The position numbers were made by a program, and so were the translations under genes. A stretch of 62,930 nucleotides of DNA from Streptomyces sulphureus DSM 40104 (GTDB lineage Bacteria > Actinomycetota > Actinomycetes > Streptomycetales > Streptomycetaceae). Shown piece after piece: positions 17,007-26,700 of this stretch (positions are counted from its first letter, which is position 1; the number at the start of each line of letters is the position of its first letter). The notes beneath the pieces are model-generated. The model was not told the origin of the DNA. It saw only the letters and a program-made list of their open reading frames with translations, and did no database searches. Where the stretch lies: NCBI RefSeq assembly GCF_000381025.1, contig NZ_KB905831.1, positions 1 to 62,930 of the forward strand, read 5' to 3'.

Positions 17007-17783
17007 ATGAGCCCCGAGCACACCCCCGGAAACGACGCCGAGGAGAGCAGCGGGGAGGACGGCCGTCCCCTCGTGGCGATCCTCAGCGGCGCAGGGATCT
17101 CGACCGACTCCGGCATCCCCGACTACCGCGGCCCCAGGGGCCTGTGGCGCGAGGACCCGGAGGCGGAGAAGCTCGTCACGTACACGTACTACATGAGCGA
17201 CCCGCAGATCCGGCGCCGCTCCTGGCAGATGCGCCGCACCAGCCCCACGTGGGAGGCGCGGCCGAACGCGGCGCACGAGGCGGTGGCCCGCCTGGAGCGG
17301 TCGGGGGTGCCGATGCGGGTGATCACGCAGAACGTCGACGGGCTCCACCAGCTCGCGGGCGTCCCCGAGGAGAAGGTGCTGGAGCTGCATGGGAGTTCGC
17401 GGAGCGTGGTGTGCACGGGGTGCGGGGCCGCTTCGTCGATGGCTGCGGCGTTGCGGCGGGTCGAGGCCGGGGAGGAGGACCCGGCGTGCGAGGTGTGCGG
17501 CGGCATCCTGAAGTCGGCGACGGTGATGTTCGGGGAGCAGCTCGACCCGCGGGTGCTGAGCGCCGCGGTCGCCGTGGCGAAGGCGTGCGACGTCCTCGTC
17601 GCCGTCGGGACGAGCCTCCAGGTGCAGCCGGCGGCCTCGCTCGCGTCCCTCGCCGCCGAACACGGGGCCCGACTCGTGATCGTCAACGCCTCGCCCACGC
17701 CGTACGACGCGCTCGCCGACGAGGTCGTGCGGGAGCCGATCGGCGAGGTGCTGCCCCCACTGCTCGACGCCCTGCGGGGCTGA
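17007..17783 (+). CDS. Sir2-family NAD-dependent protein deacylase
   Basis: The 258-residue sirtuin removes acyl groups from lysine using NAD+. Motifs in order are AILSGAGISTDSGIPDYRG (NAD loop), ITQNVDGLHQLAG, LELHGSS with the catalytic His, a zinc site made by CTGC and CEVC, and VAVGTSLQVQPAASL. All four zinc cysteines are present. The ATG at 17007 begins directly before family similarity, and the longer open frame upstream lies over the divergent gene. Its 3' end is 12 bp from the convergent ATPase gene of the siderophore system. There is no evidence that it belongs to that system. Confidence 0.9.
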   Translation: MSPEHTPGNDAEESSGEDGRPLVAILSGAGISTDSGIPDYRGPRGLWREDPEAEKLVTYTYYMSDPQIRRRSWQMRRTSPTWEARPNAAHEAVARLERSGVPMRVITQNVDGLHQLAGVPEEKVLELHGSSRSVVCTGCGAASSMAAALRRVEAGEEDPACEVCGGILKSATVMFGEQLDPRVLSAAVAVAKACDVLVAVGTSLQVQPAASLASLAAEHGARLVIVNASPTPYDALADEVVREPIGEVLPPLLDALRG

Positions 17784-17795
17784 CCCGCCCGCTCC

Positions 17796-18593
17796 TCAGC
17801 CACCCGACCGCGACCGTGGCACCACCACGGGCGCACCGTCCGAGGGCCCGGCGACCACGTCGGCCTCGACCTCGTACAACTCCTTGACGAGGGCGCTGTC
17901 GACGGTCTCTGCCGGCGGTCCCTGCGCGAGGACGCGCCCGTCCTTCATCGCGACGACGGTGTCCGCGTACCGTGCCGCCGCCGAGAGGTCGTGGAGCACC
18001 ATCACGACCGTCCGGCCGCCGGCTGTGATATCCCGCACGAGCTCCAGCACGTCGACGACGTGGCCGAGGTCGAGCGCGCTCGTCGGCTCGTCGAGGAGGA
18101 CGAGCGGGGTCTCCTGCGCCAACACCATGGCGAGCCAGCACCGTTGGCGCTGCCCGCCCGAGAGCCGCGCGAGCGGTTCTCCCGCGAACTCGACCGTGGC
18201 CGTCGCCTCCATCGCCTCCCGTACCGCTCGTTCGTCCTCGCGCGACCACTGCCGCAGGACGCTCTGGTGCGGGTGGCGGCCGAAGCGCACGAGCCCGGAG
18301 ACGGTCACCCCCTCCGGTGCCAGCGGTGACTGCGGCAGCAGCGCGATCCGTCGGGCGGCCTCTCGTCTGCCGAGCGCCCACACGTCGACGCCCGAGGCCC
18401 GGACCGTGCCGGAAGCGGGTCGATGGAGCCGGGCGAGGCTGCGCAACAGGGTCGATTTGCCGCACCCGTTGGGCCCGACGATCGCCGCGACCTGCCCGGC
18501 TTCGACCGTGACGTCGGCTCCGTGCACGACCGGGCGGTTCGGATAGCCCACGTGCAGCCCCGCCACCTCCAAGCCGGGCGGTCTCGCGCTCAC
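17796..18593 (-). CDS. fepC: Ferric-siderophore ABC transporter ATPase (FepC/FecE type)
   Basis: The 265-residue ATPase has Walker A GPNGCGKSTLLRSLA, the signature LSGGQRQRCWLAM, Walker B TPLVLLDEPTSALDL and the switch His in VMVLHDLSAAARYAD. The layout is that of FepC/FecE-type iron-chelate importers. It has no permease or binding-protein partner beside it. Those lie 21-34 kb away at 39035-40009 and 49908-52060, where conversely no ATPase is present, so I infer one importer encoded in two places. Its promoter region faces the iron box at 18745, shared with the divergent ent operon. Confidence 0.88.
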   Translation of the reverse strand: MSARPPGLEVAGLHVGYPNRPVVHGADVTVEAGQVAAIVGPNGCGKSTLLRSLARLHRPASGTVRASGVDVWALGRREAARRIALLPQSPLAPEGVTVSGLVRFGRHPHQSVLRQWSREDERAVREAMEATATVEFAGEPLARLSGGQRQRCWLAMVLAQETPLVLLDEPTSALDLGHVVDVLELVRDITAGGRTVVMVLHDLSAAARYADTVVAMKDGRVLAQGPPAETVDSALVKELYEVEADVVAGPSDGAPVVVPRSRSGG

Positions 18594-18744
18594 CGGCCGC
18601 CCTCCGCCGCCGCGCTCGGTCGGCGGCCGGGGCCGTACCAGCGCCTGCCTCCTGGCCGGCGCGCGTCAATTCCGCTGCTGGTCGCGGCTGCTCGCGCCGA
18701 CCGGATGCGGACGGTGCGGGGCCGGCCCACTTGCTTCACGTACA

Positions 18745-18763
18745 TATGGTTAGCCTAACCTAA
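18745..18763. promoter_or_regulatory. Iron box (DmdR1/IdeR-type operator) for ent operon and fepC
   Basis: TATGGTTAGCCTAACCTAA matches 17 of 19 positions of the actinobacterial iron-repressor palindrome (TTAGGTTAGCCTAACCTAA). It lies 152 bp upstream of the leftward ATPase gene and 357 bp upstream of entA, so iron repression of both units is expected. Confidence 0.85.
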
Positions 18764-18901
18764 GTTAGTCGCTCGGAAAGGGCGACCGACAACGACCCGA
18801 TACGCCGTGCTGCACAGCGACTTGTCCGCCGCACCCTGCCCGGGCGGCGCCCATCGACCCGCGCAAGCGGCCTGATCCCACTCAGACGACGGAGGCTCAG
18901 C

Positions 18902-19123
18902 ATGCCGTGCCCCGATCCAGCCGGACCGCAGAGGCGACCGCACGCCTGCGCCCGCCCGAAGGACGAGCGCGGCGCCCCTTCCCGCCCGGGCGAGGCGCCG
19001 CCGGGGTCCGCCCACAGCCGCGGCAGCGCGCGCCGAGGCATCAACGGCCGGGTTCCGCCCGGCGGTTGCCGCTGTCGCGCAGCAGGCCACCGGATCACCA
19101 CACGTCAGGCGGAGGCACAGTGA
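18902..19123 (+). CDS. Possible small leader ORF coupled to entA
   Basis: A 73-residue ORF starts with ATG 6 bp after GGAGG (18891-18895), and its TGA (19121-19123) overlaps the GTG of entA, like the other joints of this operon. The translation is Pro/Arg/Cys-rich (MPCPDPAGPQRRPHACARP at the N-terminus) and I recognise no domain. Third-position GC is lower than in the real genes nearby. It could be a translated leader, a tiny gene, or simply part of a long 5' untranslated region. It fills most of the 356-bp gap between the iron box and entA. Confidence 0.3.
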   Translation: MPCPDPAGPQRRPHACARPKDERGAPSRPGEAPPGSAHSRGSARRGINGRVPPGGCRCRAAGHRITTRQAEAQ

Positions 19124-19917
19124 ACGCCGAAGAAGAACTCCAGGGGCGTCTCGCCCTCGTCACAGGGGCCGGGCGCGGCATCGGCTGCGCCGTCGTGGAG
19201 ACCCTCGTGGCCAGGGGCGCGCGGGTCGTGGCGGCCGACCTCGACACCGAAGGCATCACCGACCTCGCCGAGGCGTACCCGGGACGCGTGACGGCGCTGC
19301 GTCTCGACGTCACCGACGCGGGCGCCGTCGACAACGCCGTCGAGGAGGCGGAGGCGACTCTCGGGCCGCTCGACATCGCCGTCAACGTCGCCGGGATACT
19401 GCGCAGTTGCGAGGTGGTGGAGCTCGGCGACGACGACTGGGCGCAGACCTTCGCCGTCAACACCGACGGTGTCCTGCACGTCTCCCGCGCCGTGGTGCGC
19501 GGCATGGCGGAACGCGGCTCGGGGAGCATCGTGACGGTCGCCTCCAACGCCGCAGGCATTCCGCGGACCGGGATGTCCGCCTATGCGGCGTCGAAGGCGG
19601 CGGCCGTGATGTTCACCAAGTGCCTCGGCCTGGAGGTCGCTTCGCGCGGCGTGCGGTGCAACACCGTCTCGCCCGGCTCCACGCTCACCGACATGCAGCG
19701 CGCCATGTGGCGCGACGCGGGCACGGCGGACGAGGACGAGGCCGCCCGCCGCGTCGTCGCGGGCGACCTCGCCTCGCACCGCACCGGCATCCCGCTCGGC
19801 CGCATCGCCGACCCTGTCGACGTCGCGGAGGCGGTCGCCTTCCTCGCCTCCGACCGCGCGCGGCACATCACCCTCCACGACCTCTACGTGGACGGCGGCG
19901 CGACGCTCCGCGCCTGA
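19120..19917 (+). CDS. entA: 2,3-dihydro-2,3-dihydroxybenzoate dehydrogenase
   Basis: The 265-residue short-chain dehydrogenase oxidises 2,3-dihydro-DHB to 2,3-dihydroxybenzoate with NAD+. Features are the Rossmann loop TGAGRGIGCAVVETL, NVAGIL, the catalytic Ser region VTVASNAAGIPRTGMSAYAASKAAA with the YxxxK pair, and the C-terminal DLYVDGGATL. The GTG start at 19120 has GGAGG at 19111. The SDR family alone would not fix the substrate, but it is the first gene of an entC-entE-entB-like operon, which makes the assignment secure. Regulation is expected through the upstream iron box. Confidence 0.88.
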   Translation: MNAEEELQGRLALVTGAGRGIGCAVVETLVARGARVVAADLDTEGITDLAEAYPGRVTALRLDVTDAGAVDNAVEEAEATLGPLDIAVNVAGILRSCEVVELGDDDWAQTFAVNTDGVLHVSRAVVRGMAERGSGSIVTVASNAAGIPRTGMSAYAASKAAAVMFTKCLGLEVASRGVRCNTVSPGSTLTDMQRAMWRDAGTADEDEAARRVVAGDLASHRTGIPLGRIADPVDVAEAVAFLASDRARHITLHDLYVDGGATLRA

Positions 19918-19967
19918 CCCCACCCGTTTCCGCGGCCCTCTGCGGCCGCATCCCCTCAGGAGGAGAG

Positions 19968-21173
19968 ATGACCACCTCCCTGCGCGAATCCCCCGGCGGG
20001 GCGGCGGATGCCGCGGCACCGGCGCCCGGTGCCGCGACCGCCCTGCTCGACGCGTACGGCGCCACCCGCGACCGCTTCCTCGCAACGCCGCGGCACACCC
20101 TGCTCACTCACGGTACGGCCGCCGAACTGCCCCACGACGGCCGTCCGTTCACCCGTGCGGTGGCCGAACTCCTCGCTTCGCGGGCCGAGTCGGGGGACGG
20201 GCCCGCGCTCGTGGCCGGGGCGCTCCCCTTCGACCCGGAGCAGCCACCCGCCGTCGCGGCCCCGTTGAGCGTCGAATGGGGGCCCGCACTGCGCACCGAC
20301 CCGCTCGTGGCGCTGCCGGGCGCGCCGGTGGAGCCGACCGAGTGGCGGATCACACCGGTTCCGACGCCCGAGGCGTACGAGGCGGCCGTCGCCGAGGCGG
20401 TCACCCGGATGCGGGACGGTGAGCTCGACAAGGTGGTACTCGCCCGCTCGCTGGAGCTTGCGGCCGAACGGCTGCCGGACACCGCCCAGTTGGTGAGCAG
20501 CCTCGCGCGGCGCGACCCGGGCGGCTACACCTTCGCCGTGCCGAGCGGCCCGGGGCGCACCCTCGTGGGAGCCAGCCCCGAACTGCTCGTCAACCGGTTC
20601 GACGGGCGCCTCACCGCCAATCCGCTCGCCGGCTCCACCCCGCGCAGCAGCGACCTCGCGGAGGACGTGCGGCGGGCCGCGGCGCTGCTGGAGTCCCCGA
20701 AGGACCTGCACGAGCACGCCGTCGTCGTCGACGCCGTACGGGAGGCGCTCGCGCCGTTCTGCACCCGTCTGGAGGTGCCCGCGGTGCCGACGCTGGTGCG
20801 CACCGCCGCGATGTGGCACCTGTCCACGACCGTCACGGGCGAGCTGCGCCAACCCGCCGCTTCCGCGCTGGAGTTGGCGACGGCCCTCCACCCCACGCCT
20901 GCGGTGTGCGGGACGCCCGTCGAGTCGGCGAGGCGCACCATCGCCGCGTCCGAGCCGTTCGAGCGCGGCGCGTACACCGGCATGGTCGGCTGGCAGGATG
21001 CAGCAGGCGACGGCGAATGGGTGGTGACGATCCGCTGCGCCGAGGTCGGGGAGAAGGTGCTGCGGCTCTTCGCCGGCGCCGGCGTCGTCGCGGACTCCTC
21101 GCCCGCCGCCGAACTCGCCGAGACCGACGCGAAGTTCCGCACCTTCCTCGACGCCGTTGGAGCAGCGCTGTGA
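19968..21173 (+). CDS. entC: Isochorismate synthase
   Basis: The 401-residue chorismate-utilising enzyme converts chorismate to isochorismate, the first step of DHB synthesis. The C-terminal catalytic domain shows DGELDKVVLARSLEL (with the general-base Lys), TFAVPSGPGRTLVGASPELLV, NPLAGSTPR, LHEHAVVVDAV, LHPTPAVCGTP and ERGAYTGMVGW, all typical of EntC/DhbC. The ATG at 19968 follows AGGAGGAG. The stop overlaps the entE start by 4 bp. Length matches DhbC. Confidence 0.93.
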   Translation: MTTSLRESPGGAADAAAPAPGAATALLDAYGATRDRFLATPRHTLLTHGTAAELPHDGRPFTRAVAELLASRAESGDGPALVAGALPFDPEQPPAVAAPLSVEWGPALRTDPLVALPGAPVEPTEWRITPVPTPEAYEAAVAEAVTRMRDGELDKVVLARSLELAAERLPDTAQLVSSLARRDPGGYTFAVPSGPGRTLVGASPELLVNRFDGRLTANPLAGSTPRSSDLAEDVRRAAALLESPKDLHEHAVVVDAVREALAPFCTRLEVPAVPTLVRTAAMWHLSTTVTGELRQPAASALELATALHPTPAVCGTPVESARRTIAASEPFERGAYTGMVGWQDAAGDGEWVVTIRCAEVGEKVLRLFAGAGVVADSSPAAELAETDAKFRTFLDAVGAAL

Positions 21174-22837
21174 CCGACACCACGACCGCACCCCCCGCCC
21201 TCGCCACGACGCCGGGTCTCGACGCGCCCACCTGGCCCGCGGAGTGCGCGGCACGCTACCGCGCCGCGGGCTACTGGCGCGGCGAGACCTTCGGCGGCGT
21301 CCTGCGTGAGCGCGCCGCGGACCACCCGGACCGGGTCGCCCTCATCGACCCGGCGCCGGAGAGACGCACCTGGACCTACGGGCAGCTCGACGAGCGCGCC
21401 GACCGGCTCGCCGCCGGCTTCGCCGCGCGGGGGATCGGGAAGGGCGACCGCGTCGTCGTACAGCTACCGAACGTGGGCGAGTTCGTGGAGGTCGTCTTCG
21501 CGCTCTTCCGTATCGGAGCCCTTCCGGTCTACGCGCTGCCCGCGCACCGCGACACCGAGATCGGCTACTTCTGCTCGTTCACGGAGGCGGTCGCGTACGT
21601 CGTGCCCGACGTCCACGGCGGGTTCGACCACCGCCGCCTCGCCTCCCGCGTCAAAGAGCGGACGCCGAGCCTGCGGCACGTCTTCGTCGTCGGCGACCCG
21701 GGCGAACACACCGCGCTCGCCGAGGTGTTCGCCGAAGCGGACGCGGCGCTCGAAGGTCCCGAGCCGCACGAAGTCGCCTTCCTCCAGCTCTCCGGCGGCA
21801 CGACGGGCCTTCCGAAGCTCATCCCCCGCACCCACGACGACTACATCTACTCGCTGCGGGGCTCCAACGACATCTGCGGCGTCGACGGCGACACCCGCTT
21901 CCTCGTGCTGCTGCCCGCCGCCCACAACTTCCCCATGAGCTCCCCCGGTTGGCTCGGCGTGCTCTACGCGGGCGGCACCGTCGTCCTCGCGCCGCGTCCC
22001 GACCCGTCGGCCGCCTTCCCGCTCGTCGCACGCGAACGGATCACGATGACGGGGATGGTGCCGCCGCTCGCGCTCGTCTGGACCGAGGCGGCGCCGGAAG
22101 CCGAGGAGGACCTGGGCAGCCTCCGACTCGTCCTCGTCGGCGGCGCGAAGTACAGCGAGGAGGCCGCGCGGCGCCTCGAACCCGCGCTCGGCTGCCGGCT
22201 GATGCAGGTCTTCGGCATGGCGGAGGGGCTCGTCAACTACACCCGGCTCGACGACGACTACGAGACGATCGTCACCACCCAGGGCCTGCCGATCTCCCCC
22301 GACGACGAGATCCGCCTCGTCGACGACGACGGAGAGCCCGTGCCCGACGGCGAGTTCGGCCACCTCCTCACCCGCGGCCCCTACACGATCCGCGGCTACT
22401 GGCGCGCCCCCAAGCACAACGAGCGCTCGTTCACCGCGGACGGCTTCTACCGCACGGGAGACATCGCCCGACGCACCCCCAGCGGCCACCTCGTCGTCGA
22501 GGGACGGGCGAAGGACCAGATCAACCGGGGCGGCGAGAAGATCGCCCCGGAGGAGGTGGAGAACATCCTCCTCGCCCACCCGGCCGTCCACGACGTCTCC
22601 GTTGTCGCCGTGCCCGACGAGTACCTGGGCGAGCGCTCGCTCGCCTACGTCATCCTGCGCGACGGGGCCGAGAGCCCCGGCTCCGTCGCGCTCAAACGGT
22701 TCGTCCGCGAGCGCGGCATCGCCGCCTACAAGATCCCCGACCTCGTGGAGTTCGTCGACGCGTTCCCCGAGACCGGGATCGGCAAGGTCAGCAAGAAGGG
22801 CCTGCGGGCGAACGGCCCCGCGGCAGACGAGCATTGA
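21170..22837 (+). CDS. entE: 2,3-dihydroxybenzoate--AMP ligase
   Basis: The 555-residue stand-alone adenylation enzyme activates DHB as an acyl-adenylate and loads it onto the aryl carrier protein. The core motifs are LQLSGGTTGLPKLIPRTH, the aryl-acid pocket stretch AAHNFPMSSPGWLG (with the Asn that replaces the amino-acid-binding Asp), GGAKYSEEAARRL, VFGMAEGLVNYTRLDD, YRTGDIARR and the C-terminal GIGKVSKKGLR with its catalytic Lys. All match EntE/DhbE. It starts with GTG overlapping the entC stop. Confidence 0.94.
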   Translation: MTDTTTAPPALATTPGLDAPTWPAECAARYRAAGYWRGETFGGVLRERAADHPDRVALIDPAPERRTWTYGQLDERADRLAAGFAARGIGKGDRVVVQLPNVGEFVEVVFALFRIGALPVYALPAHRDTEIGYFCSFTEAVAYVVPDVHGGFDHRRLASRVKERTPSLRHVFVVGDPGEHTALAEVFAEADAALEGPEPHEVAFLQLSGGTTGLPKLIPRTHDDYIYSLRGSNDICGVDGDTRFLVLLPAAHNFPMSSPGWLGVLYAGGTVVLAPRPDPSAAFPLVARERITMTGMVPPLALVWTEAAPEAEEDLGSLRLVLVGGAKYSEEAARRLEPALGCRLMQVFGMAEGLVNYTRLDDDYETIVTTQGLPISPDDEIRLVDDDGEPVPDGEFGHLLTRGPYTIRGYWRAPKHNERSFTADGFYRTGDIARRTPSGHLVVEGRAKDQINRGGEKIAPEEVENILLAHPAVHDVSVVAVPDEYLGERSLAYVILRDGAESPGSVALKRFVRERGIAAYKIPDLVEFVDAFPETGIGKVSKKGLRANGPAADEH

Positions 22838-22851
22838 AAGGCCGCCTCTCC

Positions 22852-23487
22852 ATGGCACTCCCCGCAATCGCCCCCTACCCGCTCCCCCGGCCCGACGAGC
22901 TGCCCGAGAACCGGGTCGCCTGGCGCGTCGACCCGAACCGCGCCGTCCTCCTCGTCCACGACCTCCAGCAGCACTTCCTCGGGGCCTTCCCGCGCGGCGC
23001 CGAACCACTCACCGGGCTCCTCGGCAACACCGCGCGCCTCCTCGAAGCCTGCCGCGGCCGCGGTGTGCCCGTCGTCTACTCGACGCAGCGCGGCGGGCAG
23101 ACGCCCGAGGAGCGCGGCCTCCAACTCGACTTCTGGGGCCCGGGCGTCGCGGACGACCCCGCCGCGCTGGCGATACCGGAAGCGGTGGCGCCCGCAGCCG
23201 GCGAAACGGTGCTCACCAAGTGGAAGTACAGCGCCTTCGTCCGCACCGAACTCGCAGCGCTCCTGCGGGAGTCGGGGCGCGATCAGCTCCTCGTCGCCGG
23301 CGTCTACGCGCACATCGGCGTACTGGTGAGCGCGTGCGACGCGTGGATGCAGGACATCCGCGCCTGGGTCGTCGCCGACGCCGTCGCCGACTTCACACGC
23401 GACGACCACGACGCGGCGCTGCGCTGGGCCGCCGGCCGCTGCGCCGCGGTGACCACCACAGACGCGCTCGTCAAGGAGCTGGCATGA
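22852..23487 (+). CDS. entB: Isochorismatase, single-domain (no fused carrier)
   Basis: The 211-residue isochorismatase hydrolyses isochorismate to 2,3-dihydro-DHB. It begins like EntB/DhbB (MALPAIAPYPLPRPDELPEN), has LLVHDLQQHFLGAF with the catalytic Asp, TKWKYSAF with the Lys, and GVYAHIGVLVSACDAWMQDI. EntB and DhbB normally carry a C-terminal aryl carrier domain. Here the protein stops at the end of the hydrolase domain, and the carrier is encoded by the next gene, which overlaps by 4 bp (ATGA). Confidence 0.92.
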   Translation: MALPAIAPYPLPRPDELPENRVAWRVDPNRAVLLVHDLQQHFLGAFPRGAEPLTGLLGNTARLLEACRGRGVPVVYSTQRGGQTPEERGLQLDFWGPGVADDPAALAIPEAVAPAAGETVLTKWKYSAFVRTELAALLRESGRDQLLVAGVYAHIGVLVSACDAWMQDIRAWVVADAVADFTRDDHDAALRWAAGRCAAVTTTDALVKELA

Positions 23488-23714
23488 CACTCACCACGGA
23501 ACGCATCCACCACGACGTCGCCGCCGCCCTCGGCGAGGACCCGGCGGAGATCCCCGTCGACGAAAGCCTCGTCGACTACGGCCTCGACTCGGTGCGCATC
23601 ATGACGCTGCTGGAGCGCTGGCGCCGCGAGCACGGTGTGCAGGCGGACTTCGCCGACCTCGCCGAGGCCCCCGCGGTCGAGGCGTGGGCACGGCTTCTGG
23701 GGGCCGCCTCGTGA
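23484..23714 (+). CDS. Free-standing aryl carrier protein
   Basis: The 76-residue carrier protein has the 4'-phosphopantetheine site YGLDSVRIMTLLERWR (Ser near residue 37). A predicted four-helix pattern ends in FADLAEAPAVEAWARLL. It takes the place of the C-terminal ArCP domain of EntB, holds DHB as a thioester and donates it to the NRPS condensation domain. It overlaps both neighbours by 4 bp. No phosphopantetheinyl transferase (EntD) is in the window, so activation must come from elsewhere. Confidence 0.9.
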   Translation: MTLTTERIHHDVAAALGEDPAEIPVDESLVDYGLDSVRIMTLLERWRREHGVQADFADLAEAPAVEAWARLLGAAS

Positions 23715-26700
23715 CCGCGACAGCGACCCACCGCCATGCCTCGCCCGACACCGAGCATGCACTCCGACTTCCGCTCACCGCAGCGCAGTCGGGCATGTGG
23801 TACGCGCAGGCGCTCGACCCGGCGAGCCCCGCGCTCAACACCGCGGAGTGCCTGCGGATCGACGGGCCGCTCGACGCCGACCTCTTCGCCGAGGCGCTGC
23901 GCCGCGTCACCGAGGAGGCCGAGGCACTGCGGGTGCGGATCGAGGACACCCCGCAGGGACCGCGTCAACACCTGCTCCCCGCCGTCGAGTTGCCGCTCTC
24001 CGTGCACGACCTGCGCGGCGACGGAGCGGAGCGGCGGGCCGAGGCGTGGATGCGCGAGGACCTGGCGCGGGCGCGCGACCTCTCCCGCGAACTCCCCTTC
24101 ACACACGCGCTGTTCCGCGTCGCCGACGAGCGGTGGCTCTGGTACCAGTGCATCCACCACCTCGTCATGGACGGCTACGGGTACTCGCTCCTCGTCCGAC
24201 GCACCGCCGAGGTGTACTCGGCGCTCGCCGAAGGCGCGGACCCGGCGCCCCGCACCTTCGGGCGCCTCGCGGAACTCGTGGCGCAGGACGCCGCATACCG
24301 CTCGTCCGAAGAGTTCGCCGCCGACCGCGAGCACTGGGCGACGGCGCTCGCCGACCGTCCCGAGGCGCCCAGGCTCGCCGGTCGGGACGCCCTCGCCTCG
24401 CGCACCTTCGGCCGCCGCACCGCGTACCTGCCGCCCGCCACCACCGAGCGGCTGCGCACCCTCGCCGAGGAGCTCCGCGCGACCTGGCCCGACGTCCTCG
24501 TCGCGGCGCAGGCCCTCTACACCGCGCGCGTGACCGGCCGTTCGGACGTCGTCCTCGGGCTGCCGCTGATGGGACGCATGGGCTCCGCAGCGCTCCGCAT
24601 CCCCGGCATGGTGATGAACGTGCTGCCGCTGCGTCTCACGGTGCGGCCCTCGGACACGCTCGCCTCGCTCGTGCGGCAGGTCGTCCTCGGCATCCGGGAC
24701 GTGCGCCGCCACCAGCGGTACCGGTACGAGGACATCCGGCGCGACCTGGGGCTGCTCGGCGAAGGCCGGGCGCTCGTCGGGCCGCTCGTCAACGTCATGC
24801 CGTTCGACTACGGTGCGGCGTTCGCCGGCGTACCGGCGAGGGCGATGAACCTGTCGACGGGGCCCGTCGACGACCTCACGGTGAACATCTACGACCGGGC
24901 CGACGGCCGGGGACTCCGCATCGACCACGACGGCAACCCCGCGCTCTACCCCCACGAGGCGCTCGCCGCACACCAGTCGAGGTTCCTGCGGCTGCTGGAG
25001 CAGCTCGCCGGCGCGGACCCGGAGCAACCGCTGGGCGCGTACGCCGTCGCGAGCCCCGCGGAGCGGGAGTTCGTCCTCGACGAGTGCAACCGCACGGCGC
25101 GCGAACTCCCCTGCACCACCCTCGCAGGCCCCTTCGAGAGCCGCGCCCGCGAGACGCCGGGGGCGACGGCGCTCCGCGAGGGCGACACCGCGCTCAGCTA
25201 CGAGGAGCTCAACGCGCGGGCCAACCGCCTCGCACGACTCCTCCAGGACGAGGGCGCGAAGCCCGGCGCGCTCGTCGCCGTCTCACTGCCGCGCTCGACC
25301 GACCTGGTCGTCTCGCTCCTCGCCGTCGCGAAGTCGGGCGCCGCCTACCTGCCGCTTGACCCGGAGTACCCGCCGGAGCGCCTCGCGTACATGCTCGACG
25401 ACGCGGCGCCGGTCTGCGCCGTCGCCGACCGTGCCGGGAGGCTGCCGGCGCACGGCCGCCCGCAGCTCCTCCTCGACGAACCCGGCACCCGCGAACGGCT
25501 CGCCGCCTACCCGGCGGTCAACCCGCCCCGGGCCCTCACCCCCGCGCATCCCGCGTACGTCCTCTACACCTCCGGCTCGACGGGACGCCCCAAGGGCGTC
25601 GTCGTCTCGCACGGGGCGATCGACAACCGGCTGCGCTGGATGCAGGACACCTACCGGCTGCGGCCCGACGACCGCGTGCTGCAGAAGACGCCTTCCTCGT
25701 TCGACGTCTCCGTCTGGGAGTTCTTCTGGCCGCTGCGCGAGGGCGCCACGCTCGTCGTCGCCGAGCCGGGGAGCCATCGCGACCCGGCCCGCCTCGCCGC
25801 GACCGTCGCCGAACACGCCGTCACCACTTGCCACTTCGTCCCGTCGATGCTTCAGGTCTTCCTGGCGGAAGCGGACGCCTCGCGCTGCGCGTCGCTGCGT
25901 CGGGTCTTCTGCAGCGGCGAGGCGCTGCCGCGCGAGACGGCGCACACGTTCGCGCGTGCGCTTCCCGAGGTCGCGCTGCACAACCTCTACGGGCCGACCG
26001 AGGCGGCCGTCGACGTGACGCACCACACGTGCGTGCCGGAGGAGACCGGCCCCGTACCGATCGGTGCGCCGGTGTGGAACACCCGGCTCTACGTCCTCGA
26101 CCCTGCGCTCCAGCCCTGCCCGCCAGGCGTGACGGGCGAGCTCTACCTCGCGGGCGCACAGCTCGCCGACGGCTACCTGCACCGGCCCGAACTCACCGCG
26201 ACGAGGTTCGTCGCCGACCCGTTCGGTCCGCCGGGGGCGCGCATGTACCGCACGGGCGACCTCGCGCGGTGGACGGTCCGCGGCGAGGTGGAGTACCTCG
26301 GGCGCACCGACAACCAGGTGAAGCTCCGCGGGCAGCGTCTCGAACTCGGCGAAGTGGAGGCCGCGTTGGCGGCGCTCGACGGCGTCGACGGCGCGTGCGC
26401 GCTGGTCCGCGAGGACCGGCCGGGCGAGCAGCTACTCGTCGGCTACACCACGGGCACCGCCGAGCCGGCGGCGTCGCGGGCCGCGCTCGCGCGACGGCTG
26501 CCCGAACACATGGTGCCGTCGACCGTCGTCGCCCTCGACGCGTTCCCGCTCACCCCCAACGGCAAGCTCGACCGCGGTGCGCTGCCCGCGCCGGTCTTCT
26601 CCGGCAGCGGGCGACGCGCCCCCGAGGGGCCGCGGGAGGAGGCGCTCACCGCGCTCTTCGCCGAGGTGCTGGAGGTCGAAAACGTCGGCCCCGACGACGC

